NCBI GenBank assembly: GCA_027563935.2
Contig: JANVAS020000203.1
Location: 3,534,001-3,598,000, forward strand
Direction of reading: 5' to 3'
Origin: Costus lasius
Taxonomy: Eukaryota; Streptophyta; Magnoliopsida; Zingiberales; Costaceae
DNA: 64,000 nt
Below are positions 12,230 to 24,879 of the stretch, one piece after another; position 1 is the first letter of the stretch; every line of letters begins with the position of its first letter. Made by a program: the position numbers and the translations under genes. The notes below the pieces were generated by a model, which searched no databases, was not told the DNA's origin, and saw nothing but the letters and a program-made list of their open reading frames with translations.

Positions 12230-12242
12230 TTCCTCCCCCCTT
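12230..12242 (-). promoter_or_regulatory. Polypurine tract of gypsy A
   Basis: On the minus strand the run AAGGGGGGAGGA lies directly before the 3' LTR start (TGTAAGATCC), the expected plus-strand primer position. Confidence 0.85.
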
Positions 12243-12258
12243 AAAAAGCTTTAGTCCT

Positions 12259-13758
12259 CTAAAGCTCACCACCCAAATCATCGAATAGCTGAGGGAACTC
12301 TCTTCTCATATCTGACTCTGTCTCCCAAGTAGCTTCTTCGACTGACTGGTTTCCCCAGATAACTTTTACAAGCGGTACTGTCTTGTTCCTTAGGACTTTG
12401 TCTTTCCTATCCACAATCCTCAGTGGTCTCTCTACAAAGGTCAGATCACTCTGAATCTGCAGGGGAGCAGAATCAAGCACATGAGATGGATCTGCACAGT
12501 ATTTTCTCAGAACTGACACATGAAATACGTTATGAAGATGCTCCAGAAATGGTGGCAGAGCTAGTCTGTAAGCTACTGGACCAACCCTCTCTACAATATC
12601 GTAAGGTCCAACAAACCTCGGGCTCAGCTTTCCCTTCTTGCCAAACCGCATGACACCCTTGGTTGGTGAAACCTTCAGGAACACATGATCCCCCACCATA
12701 AACTCTAAGGGACGACGACGATCATCTGCATAACTCTTCTGCCTGTCCCGAGCAACCTTCAATTTTTCCTGAATAACTCTGACTCTATCTGTAGCTTCCT
12801 GTACAGCCTCTGATCTCAGAATCATCCGGTCCCCCGATTCCTCCCAACTCAGAGGTGACCTGCACTTCCTGCCATACAGAGCCTCATACGGAGCCATCTG
12901 AATACTGGAGTGAAAACTGTTATTGTAGGTGAACTCTATCAGGGATAAATCACTGTCCCACTCAGAGCTCCAATCTACTACATAAGCCCTCAGCAAATCC
13001 TCCAAAGTCTGTATAGTACGCTCTGACTGACCATCTGACTGCGGATGGTAGGCGGTACTAAAACTCAACTTAGTGCCAAGACCCTCATGCAAGCTCTTCC
13101 AGAACCTGGAAAGAAATCTGGAATCGCGGTCTGATACAATATCCACAGGCACTCCGTGTAATCTGACTATCTCATCGATATACAGCTTAGCCAGCCAATC
13201 TAGTGGATAAGTCATCCGAATAGGCAAAAAGTGTGCAGCCTTCGTGAGCCTGTCTACGATGACCCAAACCGCATCATGCCCTCTCCTGGTCCGAGGCAAC
13301 CCACAAACAAAATCCATACTAATGCACTCCCACTTCCACTGCGGAATAGGGAGCTGCTGCAATAATCCCCCAGGTCTCTGGTGTTCGGCCTTCACCGTCT
13401 GACAGGTTAAACACCGAGATACGAACACCGCGACCTCCTTCTTCATGCCCGGCCACCAGAAATCTTTCTTCAAATCTTGATACATTTTTGTGACTCCGGG
13501 ATGCAAGGAATACTTGGTGTTATGACCCTCTTCCAAGATCTCTCTCCTCAGACTAGGTTCCTCAGGGACACACACCCTTCCACGGAACCGCAGAATACCA
13601 TCACCAGATAAACTGAAATCCTCCACTGGCCCGGCAGCCAACCTCTCCCTGATCTGAACTAGACTCGGATCTACCAGCTGCTGATCCTTGATCCTCTGTA
13701 GTAAAGCAGACTGAACCCGGAGAAAAGCCACATATCCAGACTGAACTCTGGGAGACAC
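12259..13758 (-). pseudogene. Gypsy A: integrase and chromodomain region of Pol
   Basis: About 499 residues. Integrase zinc-binding region ([14 protein letters not shown], then CLTCQ), catalytic core with [18 protein letters not shown] and HPQSDGQSERT giving the D,D-35-E triad, then the C-terminal segment ([25 protein letters not shown]) and a chromodomain-like end ([19 protein letters not shown]). Chromodomains of this class are known to direct integration to heterochromatin. The frame is separated from the upstream RT-RNase H part by a Gln-to-stop nonsense codon near 13783. It is closely similar to gypsy B residues about 1030-1527. Confidence 0.92.
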
Positions 13759-13782
13759 CTCAACCCTGAGCTCTCGGAACTC

Positions 13783-16140
13783 CTACAGTAATTGCCACTC
13801 ACTGACCCTCAGTGCGGCTACAGAAGTAACTGGGTGTCTGCTCAATGCATCAGCTACCACATTGGCTTTCCCGGCCTGATACTGAATAGAGAAATCATAA
13901 TCCTTTATCAGCTCCATCCACCTTCTCTGCCTCATATTCAACTCCTTCTGAGTGAAAATATACTTGAGACTCTGATGATCAGTAAACAAGTCAAACTCCT
14001 GTCCCAATAGATAGTGGCGCCATATCTTCAGTGCAAAAACCACTGCCGCCAACTCCAAATCGTGTGTGGGATAGTTTAACTCATACTCCTTCAGTTGCCG
14101 CGAAGCATAAGCTACTACGGCCCCTTTCTGCATCAGGACGCAGCCAAGTCCTTTACCTGAGGCATCAGTATAAACAGTAAACCTCTCCCCATCAGTAGGA
14201 ATGATAAGGATGGGTGTACTGGTCAATCTCCTTTTTAACTCCTGGAAGCTTTCCTCACACTTCTCGTCCCAAACAAACTTAGCCTCTTTCCTGGTCAGCT
14301 TGGTTAAGGGACCCGCCAACTTGGAAAACCCCTCCACAAACCTCCTGTAATATCCTGCTAATCCCAGAAAGCTCCGGATCTCGGTGGCACTAGATGGTCT
14401 TCCCCAGTTCAGGATAGCCTGTACCTTCACTGGATCCACAGATACGCCCTGACCAGATATCACATGTCCCAAAAAGCTGATCTGATCCAACCAAAACTCG
14501 CACTTGCTGGCCTTAGCATACAACTGGTGCTTCCTCAGAATTGCTAGTACCCTGCGCAAGTCCCTAGCGTGATCCTGATAAGTACGGGAGTATACCAGTA
14601 TATCATCTATAAATACCACCACACAAGTGTCTAACAACTCGTGAAACACCCTGTTCATCAGATCCATAAAAACAGCAGGTGCATTGGTCAGTCCAAAAGG
14701 CATAACTACAAACTCGTAGTGTCCATACCTGGTCCTGAAAGCAGTCTTCAGGATATCCTCATCTCTAACCCTGAGCTGATGGTATCCTGACCTCAGATCG
14801 ATCTTGGAGAACACAGTGGCACCCTGCAACTGATCGAACAGATCATCTATCCTCGGAAGGGGATACTTATTCTTTACAGTCACCTGATTCAGCTGACGGT
14901 AATCTATGCACATCCTCAGCGTTCCGTCCTTCTTCTTTACAAACAAGACTGGCGCTCCCCAGGGTGAAGCACTCGGTCTGATATACCCCTTTTCAAGCAG
15001 TTCCTCTAACTGCTTCTTCAACTCGGCTAACTCTGAGGTGGCCATACGATAAGGAGCCTTTGATATTGGAGCTGTACCAGGCATCAGCTCAATACCAAAC
15101 TCCACATCCCTGTGGGGAGGCAAACCCGAAAACTCATCCGAGAATACATCAGGAAACTCACAAACTACCTCCATCTGAGCTAAGTCTGGAGCTGAGTCTT
15201 CTTGCACTTTAACATGTGCAAGGTATCCTTTGCACCCACTGGCTAGCAGCCTGCTGGCATGCACAAATGATATCAAATGTGGCCCTTGATCAGACACCAG
15301 GCCCCTTACCAGCAGATGACTCCCATCCTGCAGATGCAGAGTAACAATCTTCTCAAAGCAATCCACTGTAGCGTGGTGAGAAGATAGCCAATCCATGCCT
15401 AGGATCAAATCATAATCCTGCATGCCTAGTAATATCAAATCAACTATAAACTGGTACTGCTCTACGTGAATAACACAGTCAGGGTAGACTATGTCAGTGG
15501 ATAAACTATCCCCCAGGGGTGTACATACTGAAACTGTGTAATCTAGTACTCTAGGTGAGACAGGTAGTCTAGAAGCAAAATTAGCAGACACAAAGGACAA
15601 GTTGGACCCCGGATCAAACAAAATACGAGCTAACTGATCAAAAACATATAAAGTACCTTCCACGACGGATCGGGAAGCTCGAGTGTCCTTCTCTGCTATA
15701 GCGTAGACTCTGGCCTGGACAGCTGGTCTCTCGGTACCCCGGATCTGTGGCCCATGCGCCGTGCAATCTTTGATCCTGTGCCCCACTTTTCCGCACTTGA
15801 AGCACGCCATGGACTTCTTGTGGCAGTCCGCCTTCAGGTGACCCTTGGCCCCACAATGGTAACAGACTCTGTTCTCTACCCGGCCATCAGTACCCTGCTG
15901 CTGTGGCTGAGATGTCTGCTGCGGTCTCTGAGTTCCCTTCCCCTGGTAAGGTCTGTATCGGCCTCTCTTCTGGTCCTTCCCCTTATGGTATTTCCTACTG
16001 CCTCCACCAGTCTGCTGGGAACCCGGTGCCTCAGCTATAGGGGCTACAACTAGGGCCGTCTCGGCCTGCTCCTCCAGGATGTACTTCTCCGCGGTGCGAG
16101 CACGATCCAGCATCTCAGCATAAGTCTCCAAGTGCTGCAA
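13783..16140 (-). pseudogene. Gypsy A: Gag C-terminus, protease, reverse transcriptase, RNase H
   Basis: About 785 residues. Two zinc knuckles ([14 protein letters not shown] and [14 protein letters not shown]), a protease with [11 protein letters not shown], an RT with [22 protein letters not shown] and [10 protein letters not shown] (catalytic Asp pair), the RT connection, and RNase H ([21 protein letters not shown]). Read through the flanking nonsense codons it forms one Gag-Pol with the neighbouring segments, in the same order as the intact gypsy B protein. Double zinc knuckles and the close match to B place it in the Tekay/Del group (family knowledge plus inference). Confidence 0.93.
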
Positions 16141-16191
16141 TCCTACCTTCTGTCTGATATCTCTTCTGAGACCCCTGAGAAATTTCTTAGC

Positions 16192-16936
16192 TCATCTATC
16201 TTCAGTATTTATCAAGTGTGGAGCATACTTCCCAAGCTTTGAGAACATCAAGTTATATTGGTCCACCGTCATGTCCCCTTGTTCCAAGTGGATAAACTCC
16301 ACCTCCCTATCCTCAACCAGGCTGGTGGGAAAGAATTTCTCATTGAACCAGGACAAGAAGTATTGCCACGTCACCGGTTCAGATCTGTCCACTGCGAGTC
16401 TCAGCTCACTCCTCCACCACACATCTGCGTCACCCCCGCATCATATAGGTGGCCAAACATAATTTGTCCTCATCTGAACATCGCATCACTTGGAAGATCT
16501 TCTCCAAGCCCAAGAGCCAGTCCTCTGCCGTCCTGTAATCTGGACTCCCATAAAAAGAGCTAGGGCCCAACCGCTGGAATTCACCCACAAGCAAGGCATA
16601 GCGCCTATGGGTGTCCTTCGGCAAGCTAACCCCCGGGCCCAAGTCAGACGCAGACCCTCGCCCCTGCGTCGGTATCTGAGTCTGAGACAGAAGCTGCAAC
16701 TGCTCTCTGAACTCGCGTTGCTGTTCGCGACTCTGCTGTAACAGCTGCTGCTGCACCTCCTGGTGCTGGGTCTGCTGCTGCTGCAGCATCTGAGCCTGTT
16801 GCTGGATTAGTGCGTTCTGTTGCTGCACCATACCAGTCAAAGACTCCATAGCCCGCAGAAATTCAGCAGTCTGATCACTGCTGCCAGCACTAGCACTCGA
16901 CCTGGGGCGCACCATACTGGCTCCTAAAATACACAC
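16192..16936 (-). pseudogene. Gypsy A: Gag N-terminal region, frameshifted
   Basis: The start at 16936 corresponds to MVRPRSSASA (MVRSRGNAS in gypsy B); an in-frame ATG five codons farther upstream is probably not used. A Gln-rich stretch ([17 protein letters not shown]) is followed by the capsid-type domain ([39 protein letters not shown]). The frame breaks just after YMMRG near 16430 where a G run has one base more than in gypsy B. It continues in another frame ([28 protein letters not shown]) to 16192, where an Arg codon has become TGA. Together with the stop near 13783 this makes three inactivating changes, so this copy cannot supply its own proteins. Confidence 0.9.
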
Positions 16937-17043
16937 AAATCAAATTTTTAATCAAGTCAGTTCTCAAACAAGTTTCCTTGCTGTCTAGCAATACACAAGC
17001 AAGGTTTTCCAATCCCCATACAGCTATCATTAGCTAGTTCATT

Positions 17044-17055
17044 CCTCTGATACCA
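17044..17055 (-). promoter_or_regulatory. Primer-binding site of gypsy A
   Basis: On the minus strand TGGTATCAGAGG lies three bases inside the 5' LTR (17059-19663). It matches the initiator Met-tRNA type site except for the last base, exactly as in gypsy B. Confidence 0.88.
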
Positions 17056-17058
17056 TTC

Positions 17059-19663
17059 TGTAACATCCCCTCAGAATAAACCCCAATCACAAACAGAAAT
17101 CGCGGAAGAATAGGGAACGTCACACACAAAACAACAAGACAGATACTAGGGAATGATAGCTTACGGAAACGATTCGGAAAATTTCGGCAGCATGTCCCCA
17201 GAAAAACTAAGGAAATTCCTACACATGCTCCATAAACAAGCTGAAACATACCATTTCGAAATCAAAACTCTTAATTCTTATCACAACATCAAACTAATAA
17301 ATCACAATAGTCAAATAACACTGAACAAAACAGAATTCACCGAAAACAGGCTTAAGCCTTCGGTTTAACAGTCGTATCAAAACCAAATGCCAACCTGGCA
17401 ACAATATCACAGTAGTCAAAAACTAACAGCCACATCCGGCTAACATGTCAATGAATAAAATCATAAAAACTTCGGCCACATCCGGCCCTCAAAATAGCAC
17501 AGGCTCGCAGGCCCCAAAATATCAAGTCAGAAAATTAAATATCCGCTCACGCTGTAGGCTCCTGTCCTGCATCTGGAAATATCGTGGAATGAGCTACACG
17601 GCTCAGTGAGTAGATAGTCTCGTTCGACCATCCACTAATATACAATCAAAAATAGATGCAGATATCTTTTCAAAGCTTTTAACAGAATATGTCAAAGTAT
17701 GATATATAAGAAAACCGATAACCATAAATCACAATCATGATCAGAAAACAATACACCCACAACCTCGGGCAACCAGACACAAAACAGCCTATCCGGCTAA
17801 CAGACTAAGGATCACACAACTAATGTCCAGTGATTCAGAATTGACCCCAAGGGTCCAACCTGGCCCTCGTCAAGGCACTGAGAGTAACTTGCAACAAACA
17901 ATGGTGAGGCGTAGATTCAAGAGGTGGCCCCCGCCAGGTCACGACGTGGCACTTTGCTCTACGACACTCCACCGCACCCCCTTACCGGGAACACAAACAG
18001 AACAGAACAGAACAGAAGGTGAATGAATTCAAGAGGTGGCCCCCGTCTGACCAAGACGTGGCACTTTGTTTCAAACACCCAACTCTCAAAAGGTTTATCA
18101 CTTGGACAAAATACCCTTAACACAAACCGGAAACCTGAACCTCTAACCTGGTCACTAGACTCTAGAACAGTCCCTCCATTACCGGAAACAAAGCGGAATA
18201 GGTTGGGTGGATTCTCCAACCCCAAATCAGAATGACTGTTCACAGAGTGCTCTAGTTGACCCTTAGGTTCAGTCCACCCAAGTCTAGGACCCTTATCGAG
18301 TGCATACCACACAAACCTTGTCTCGAACATCACATCAATCAAGTTCAGGAAAGGTCCTTAAATTTCATGCAAACATAGTTTAACCTTTTCTAAGTTATCA
18401 TCCAAGGTTAGCAATCAATATTTTACATCAATACTTCATACATACACCATTCAACTAAAAATACATATTAATACCGAAAATTCACCAAATTTCATCCGTA
18501 GATAACATAAATACAGGAAATCGCAAAATCATAGTTTTCTCCTAGTTTTTATAACAAAAGACAGAATTGCCCCTAGTTCAAAATTTAAGTCATGCAGGAA
18601 AACTTATCCAAAAATTTCGTAAAAATAGTCATTACATCCCTCATGATCCTTAGATTCGCAATTTCAAGTTTTCCCCCAATTTAACTAGCAAATTTACCGA
18701 ATTACCCCTAGGTCAACTTCAGTCAACAGAAATTATTATTTCCAAAAATTCCCCAAAAATAACAGTAGAATCCTCATATACCTAATTTCATGAAAATCTA
18801 GTTTGCCCCAATTTTACCCATACATTTGGGCGTAATTTCATGAAGAAGGGGCGAAATTCTCAATTAAGCCCTAATCTTCATGCAATTGAAAAATCTAAGG
18901 TATCATACATGATTAATCAAGTCTAATTGAAGATTAGAAGCCTTAGAGAAGAAAAGCCCTAATTTTCCATGCAACTAGGGTTTCGAAAATTTGGGGAAAC
19001 TCATGGAAACGTATATAACTTTGAAATCAAGAGTTCATATCATGTTTATAGGCATTAAACTTCTCTAAATCAAGCAACAAACCAAAAATACGTGAACTAG
19101 GTGGAAGAGAAGATCCACTCACCTAGTTTTCGATTCTTCCAATCCACGCCCTCACGCCACACACGCGCCGCCGGAAACACACAAGGATCGCCGGCAAGAG
19201 TCGCCGGAAACCGCCTCCAACACCACTCGCCGCCGGCCACCAAAGGAGGAGAAGAGAGAAGGAGATTAGCCGCCCCTTCACCCTAGGAAAAATCGTGAGA
19301 AAAAAGGGAAAACGACATGAATCCCTCATGATTTTGTTTGCCCATCAAACCTCCCAAGAATCCAAACCCAAAAGCAAACATAAGTGGAAGATCCAATAAC
19401 CCTTTAGTATAAGTTATTCTCCACCTCACCCTTATCAAGGGCTCTTACCCTTTTCTAAATAGAAAGACACCACTAGCCTAGTGGCGTGCAGCACACAACC
19501 TACGCCTTAAGTTGCAGGTTCGAATCCTCTTCGCGACACATATTTTTGCATTGCAGGAAAATACATAAATCAAGACATTATCTCATTAAAAATTCCATAA
19601 AAATGCTAGATAACCAAAATTTTATTTTCTTACCTGCCAGTAAATTAATTTCCGGATCTTACA
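17059..19663 (-). repeat. 5' LTR of gypsy A
   Basis: A 2605-base LTR, the uninterrupted partner of 1367-12229. It ends TGTAAC... at 17059 and begins (minus strand) TGTAAGATCC at 19663, next to the TSD CTTCC (19664-19668). The A-box/B-box segment recurs at 19474-19527. Confidence 0.95.
19467..19540 (+). other. tRNA-like segment with A box and B box in LTR of gypsy A (right copy)
   Basis: Second copy of the segment at 12033-12106: A box TAGCCTAGTGG at 19474-19484 and B box GGTTCGAATCC at 19517-19527, both unchanged although nearby bases differ between the two LTRs. Confidence 0.55.
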
Positions 19664-21375
19664 CTTCCTGGCGGAGTGAGCTGTGAGATGATCCCACACT
19701 CTTTCAGATAGTCAGTAAACTCACGACTCAAGTATTCTCCACCTCGATCTGATCGAAGTGCCTTGATATTTCGGCCTAACTGATTCTGTACTTTATTTTT
19801 GAATTCTTTGAACTTGTCAAAAGATTCACTCTTATGTCTCATTAAATAGACATAACCATATCTACTGAAATCATCAGTAAAAGTAATGAAGTATGAATAC
19901 CCACCTCTGGCATGTTTACTAAATGGCCCACACACATCACTGTGAATAAGGTCAAGTAAACCTAGAGCCCTTTCACCTTTATTAGAAAAAGGAGTCTTCG
20001 TCATCTTACCAATTAAACAAGCTTTGCATGTATCAAACTCCTCATAGGAGAATGATCCCAGCAGTCCATAGTCATGCAACCGCTTAATGCGCTTCTTGTT
20101 AATATGGCCTAGACGACTATGCCATAACAAGGTGCTGTTATCAGCATACTTGGCTTTCTTATTATCAATTTGTTGTACAGAACATTCCATGTCCAACATG
20201 TATAACCCATTGTTAATCGACCCAGTTGCATAAACAATATTATCATATGAAATACAGCACTGTGAAGTTTTGCATTCAAATGAAAAACCTTTCCTGACAA
20301 GAGTAGGAATAGAGATAATATTCTTTGTTATGCTTGGTACAAAATAACAATTGTCAAGTTCTAATACAAATCCAGATGGTAAAGAGATATAATATTCTCC
20401 TACAGCAACAGCAGCAACTCGTGCCCCGTTTCCAACTCGTAGGTCCACCTCATGCTGTCCCACCTGTTTTCTTCTCTTGAGTTCCTGCACATTTGAACAA
20501 ATGTGAACTCCACATGCAGTGTCCAACACCCATGAAATAGAAGAAGCAACCATGACTTCAGTCACGAAAATACCTGAGCCAGAAGTGAAAGGCTTACTTC
20601 CCTTCCTCTCTCCTCGGAGCGCTCTACAGTCCTTCTTCCAGTGACCCAGCTGGCCACAATGGAAGCATCTGTTGTCCTTTGACCGCTTCACCTTTTGTTT
20701 CAAAGCCTTGTTGTAGCTCTTGATAGGGGTTTTGCCCTTCTTCCCCTTCTTCTTATTCCCTAAAGGAACCATCAAGACAGAGGACGAAGGCTTTCCCTTC
20801 TCAAGAGTCTGCTCTGTAGTGCAGAGCATGTTCAGTAATTCTGCCGGAGTACAGTCGATTTTGTTCATATTAAAATTAATGATGAACGCATCGAAAGAAG
20901 CCGGGAGAGACTGCAAGATGATGTCTACAACAAGTTCTTGATTGATGGTATGTCCCAGTTTCTCTAGAGCTTCTTTGTACCCAATCATCTTGAGTACATG
21001 AGCTCCCACTAGACTTCCTTCAGTCAGTTTGCTATGAAAGAAAAGTTTCGTCAAGTTATAGCGTTCTGTCCTTGCCTGTGCAGCATACAGCATTTTCAGA
21101 TTTGCTATAATATCAATAGCAGACAAATCCTCATGCTGACGCTGGAGCTCGGGCGTCATTGACGCAAGCATAAGGCAAGCGACATCAGTACTATCACTGA
21201 CGTGCTTCTCATAAGCATCTCGAACCGCCCTTGTGGCGTTCGCAGCGGGTTGAGCCGGCATTGCCGACTCAAGGACGTACAGCTTCCTCTCAGCTTTGAG
21301 GACAATCTTCAGCTGTCTGTACCAGTCTGAGAAGTTTGGCCCAGCAAACTTCTCCTTTTCCAATATGGATCGCAA
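19664..21375 (-). pseudogene. Copia M1: Gag, protease and integrase N-terminal part
   Basis: An open frame of about 570 residues. UBN2-type Gag (FSDWYRQLKIVLKAERKLYVLES, ELLNMLCTTEQ), zinc knuckle CFHCGQLGHWKKDC, protease with LDTACGVHICSN (LDTA in place of the common LDSGA), GAG-pre-integrase (LWHSRLGHINKKRI, CKACLIGKM) and the integrase core with HSDVCGPF and RSDRGGEY, the first two catalytic Asp. It breaks at 19664 after QLTPPG where gypsy A is inserted; the frame resumes at 1366. The first codon is TTG at 21373-21375, and no ATG was found in frame directly upstream, so the true start, perhaps after splicing, is unknown. Confidence 0.9.
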
Positions 21376-21688
21376 GTTGAGCCCTGTGGTGTTCGTTGCT
21401 GCAGGAATCTACAACATAGCAAGAACAACAAGGTCAATATCCATGTTAGAATCATTCCAGGACTTAAGAGTGATTCTTTTCTCACTATTTTATCTGACTG
21501 AAAATCCAATAAAACAGCCCGGAAGAGTAAAACTCTTTTAGTGAGATGGGATCCAGATTTCATATTTGATCTCCGCGTCCCGCTCAGGCGAGATAAGATA
21601 CACAGAGAGTTCAAGCACTAATCACTGGTAGGCAATCCATGCCAATCGCCAACCCGTGCGATTCCCCTTCATCTAGGAAATCCAGAAG

Positions 21689-21718
21689 ACTGTGCCAACT
21701 GAGTTGGTACAACACAGT
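21689..21718 (-). other. Leader hairpin 2 of copia M1
   Basis: On the minus strand: ACTGTG, bulge TTGTA, CCAAC, loop TCA, GTTGG, CACAGT. It has the same architecture as hairpin 1 with different stem bases. An outer CAGAA/TTCTG pairing can extend it across one unpaired C. Confidence 0.6.
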
Positions 21719-21898
21719 TTCTGATTCCTCAGATGGCTGCCTCCATATAGCTATCATATGCTCAACTTGTAGCCTATATGGTCAAGCTGACCTGACCTAC
21801 TTCCTGGACCACCACGTGCTATGCTGAGCAACGAGAAGTGATAAATCCCTTCTCTGTAGCATGTAGGTGTAATCGCGCACCGTCTAAAGATAGCTGGG

Positions 21899-21924
21899 CG
21901 TGCCCACTGAGTGGGTACAACACG
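21899..21924 (-). other. Leader hairpin 1 of copia M1
   Basis: On the minus strand: CGTG, bulge TTGTA, CCCAC, loop TCA, GTGGG, CACG. Bulge and loop are identical to hairpin 2. Confidence 0.6.
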
Positions 21925-22653
21925 GCCCCAACGATAGTCAGAACAGTGAGGTTTCGCGTCAGAAGGCAATCGATAGCTTGATATTTACGTTGGATTTTAA
22001 CGGTCTTTTATCTTCTTACTATCATGCAAATTCTATAGTGATAGCTGAAGAATAAAACATGCATGTGCTAATATTACTTAAAACAGTAAATTAAAGCACC
22101 ATTATCTTATGTGGTAAATGCCCATAAAACTTAAGTAAAACCCTAGTTTAACAAAAGTCTTTACTTGAGCTCTTTATGGGACTCTTTTACCTCATCCGGC
22201 CCAGCCCGGGCCCAAACGCCATCTGCAGCCCAAATGCGCCCACAAGACAGAATGGGCCTGTTCTAGAGTCGACCTCTAGACCACCCACCTAGTGAAGCCA
22301 ATTGCTGCAAGCGCTTCTGCCAAATGTGCTATGTGCTCATGTCTGATCAAATTACATTTTAAACTATCTAGACATGGTTTGACACGCAGGTCAATTATAC
22401 ATTTTAATAAATAAATTAAATGTGATTCGCAGATCACACCAATATATTCTTTCCAGGCACGCAGGCCCCAGCACAGCATACAAAATAGGGCAGCCCACAT
22501 AAGATTAAATAAACACTCAATATACCCAATGCAACATGTTAAACATGTACTTCATGTGATCCAAACAGAAATAAAATTTTAGAAAAAACCCATGGCATCA
22601 ATTTTATTTCCTTATGTGCCCTACTACCTTACAACGGTCCATTAACAGATATC

Positions 22654-24303
22654 TGAAGGAACCCCTAGTTCAAAGGGGGGGAGAAACCCTAAACTTGCGA
22701 TTCTAACAAGCATGGCGAAAAGGGTTTCTAAACAAGATCGAATATGATAACTATATGATCAACTTGAAGTTATGAGAACTCATACCAAAGCCATGAAGAG
22801 GGTGGCGGCTTGGAAGCAAGAGATCAAAGTAGGTCTCCTCTTCAAGTTCACACACAAGATGAGGGGTGGCTACCCTTTAGGATCTTCCTTGTGCTAGCAA
22901 GAGATCCCAATGTCCTTGTCGTGTGTTGAGATGCGCTTGGCCGAGAGCTACTGTCTCCAAGAATCCTCTTTCGTCCAACGAAGATGACAATTCCGTAAAA
23001 CCGATTTGCGTTAAGCCTTCTCCAATCAAGTCATGGCGTTACACTTCCATAAATGGAAGGTTTTCAAGCCATGCGCTCACTTGAAGGAAAAACCGCCCAA
23101 CAAGCCTTTACACCTTGAACCATACGTTCACCCATGTGAACCGGTTCAAGTCAATTAGGTTCAACCCAATTCGGTTCATTAAACCAGCCCAAGCCATGGT
23201 CTAGATCTCTTTGAACCAAATGGTTCAAGATCTAACCATTCATCTCTTGATGCTCTTGATCTCTATGATCTAGCATCCAAACTCTCGATCGAAGCTTACC
23301 GATCTCAAGCCCCAATCAATCAAACATGATCAGACTAGATCTCACTTATAATCAGAGTCTGAACTCGTTTAAACTGAGTCTAAACAGTTCAGTCCACACG
23401 ATCTGACTTAAGTAAGCCATATCATCAAATTGTGCGACCCTGAGGGTTTCCTCTAAATGTCGGTAACGATAACTTACGTTATCACGATCAGTGAGGGGTA
23501 TCTAGCAACACATCACTGTCTCCCGATATAAAGGAAAGAGTCTTCCAAGACTCCACCCAAACCACAGCACAAGTGTGAATCAACTCACTTGGCATACATG
23601 TGTCCTTTGCCACTGGATGTTCTTATTGGACAAGCGGGTCAAGCTTGTAACTCCAATATGATGAGCATGATTAGATCAGATGAACATAGTCATCTGGGTA
23701 TGGCCATACACTTCCTCAATCATCTCATATCGGGGGGGCCCCTTAGAACATCACACTCCTTGAACAAGGAGACGGCAATCCTATGTCTATCACTAGTGCC
23801 CTAACCTGATTCAAGCTCACCATCCAAGATAGTCTATAATCATTATCTTTCAAATGATATTGAACTACCTCAAAATAATGACAATCATCATTTAGAAACA
23901 CAAGTGATCTCAAGTCAAAGGACATGTGCCACTTGCTGCTTATAAGGATCATTCACATTGTGACAAGCAATGGAATATCCCAGTAGGGTCTGTCCAGTAC
24001 ATCCAATGTACCCATGAGTCTACATCTTATTCCATGCTCGAAGCATCCTATAAGATTAGCACACATATTAGTCTCAATCATATCAAGGCTGTCTCATGTT
24101 CACCAAGATATCTCGACTAAGGACAAAGAGCATGTCAGCCCAGCTGAACAGCTTTGAGACATTATTCAGAAGTACACTTATTATAGCAGACAAGGTAACA
24201 ATCTGAATAACAACCATGCCTTTATAAAACACAACAGTTTATTACATGATACTATTACAATCCCAAAGGCCTCAAACATTAGCCTTAAGGGCATACCCCA
24301 ACA
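22654..24303 (-). mobile_element. Solo copia LTR S1 in the leader of M1
   Basis: A 1650-base LTR with TG...CA ends (TGTTGGGGTATGCCC at its minus-strand start, 24303; TTCCTTCA end at 22654), flanked by the TSD ATATC (22649-22653 and 24304-24308). The empty site is seen in M2 at about 59627-59645, where the flanks are contiguous. No internal region is present, so it is a solo LTR left by LTR-LTR recombination. It carries the conserved hairpin GATAAC-TTAC-GTTATC near 23468. Confidence 0.93.
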
Positions 24304-24865
24304 ATATCCACTCGTCAGACCAAGTCAGACCCACTGCCCTTGCATGCACCCAGTCATAACAGACTTGCATCGACCCAATGGTCGACTATGCATGCCTTAA
24401 GAGCTGAACGTCCCACATGATTTCCGGCAAGCGGGTGTGACCCCGGGCCATAATCATGATCGTTCACTAGGCGCCTCAAACAGACATCGCTACACGCCCT
24501 TCTGCAGTCGGCTTATAGCCACCTGTACAGCTTGCACACAGGTGCTATCCAGCCGTCCATCCAGGCTGTCAGATAGTCTGATTAGGCTGTTGGGTCCATA
24601 CTTGACTAACGACTTCAAAACTGTTAACCCGTCTAAGTGTTTGAAGTAGGCGCACAGATAGATCTAGTGAAGTCGCGCATGAAGATAAGTTTAAAACACA
24701 ACTATGATATGCGCAAACTATGTATGTAAACATTCATCTAACATCACATGCGCAAACTATGTATGTAAACATTGTATCATGTTGTCGCATGTGAAACTAA
24801 ACAAGATCAATCCAACAATCAAGTATGGATCACGGTAATCATATGCATCAAGCCATAAAAAACTT
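24304..24865 (-). other. Leader of copia M1 (distal part)
   Basis: Continuation of the M1 leader after S1, matching 59640-60206 of M2. Two near copies of 'catcacatgcgcaaactatgtatgtaaac' style sequence lie around 24710-24775. No coding evidence. Confidence 0.7.
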
Positions 24866-24878
24866 GGCTCTGATACCA
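24866..24878 (-). promoter_or_regulatory. Primer-binding site of copia M1
   Basis: On the minus strand TGGTATCAGAGCC lies one base inside the 5' LTR; initiator Met-tRNA type. Confidence 0.9.
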
Positions 24879-24879
24879 T

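Larger units (their letters stand above)
1367..19663 (-). mobile_element. Gypsy element A (Tekay/Del-type chromovirus), minus strand
   Basis: The element is flanked by the 5-bp TSD CTTCC (1362-1366 and 19664-19668) and inserted in the integrase coding region of copia M1. The right LTR (5' LTR, 17059-19663) is 2605 bases. The left LTR (3' LTR, 1367-12229) is about 2606 bases once gypsy C and its TSD are removed. LTR ends on the minus strand are TGTAAGATCC and GGATGTTACA. The internal part, 12230-17058, holds Gag-Pol with a C-terminal chromodomain, a Met-tRNA-type primer site and a polypurine tract. By eye the two LTRs differ at roughly twenty positions, so the insertion is moderately recent but older than C. 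Confidence 0.95.
21376..22653 (-). other. Leader of copia M1 (proximal part)
   Basis: Non-coding leader between the primer site and Gag, homologous to the leaders of P (42709-44464) and M2 (58441-60206). It holds two related hairpins (below) and a small ORF at 21754-21969 (71 residues, MPSDAKPHCSDYRWGR...) preserved without indels in P and M2. A GC-rich stretch with CCCGGGC lies near 22205. Confidence 0.75.
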
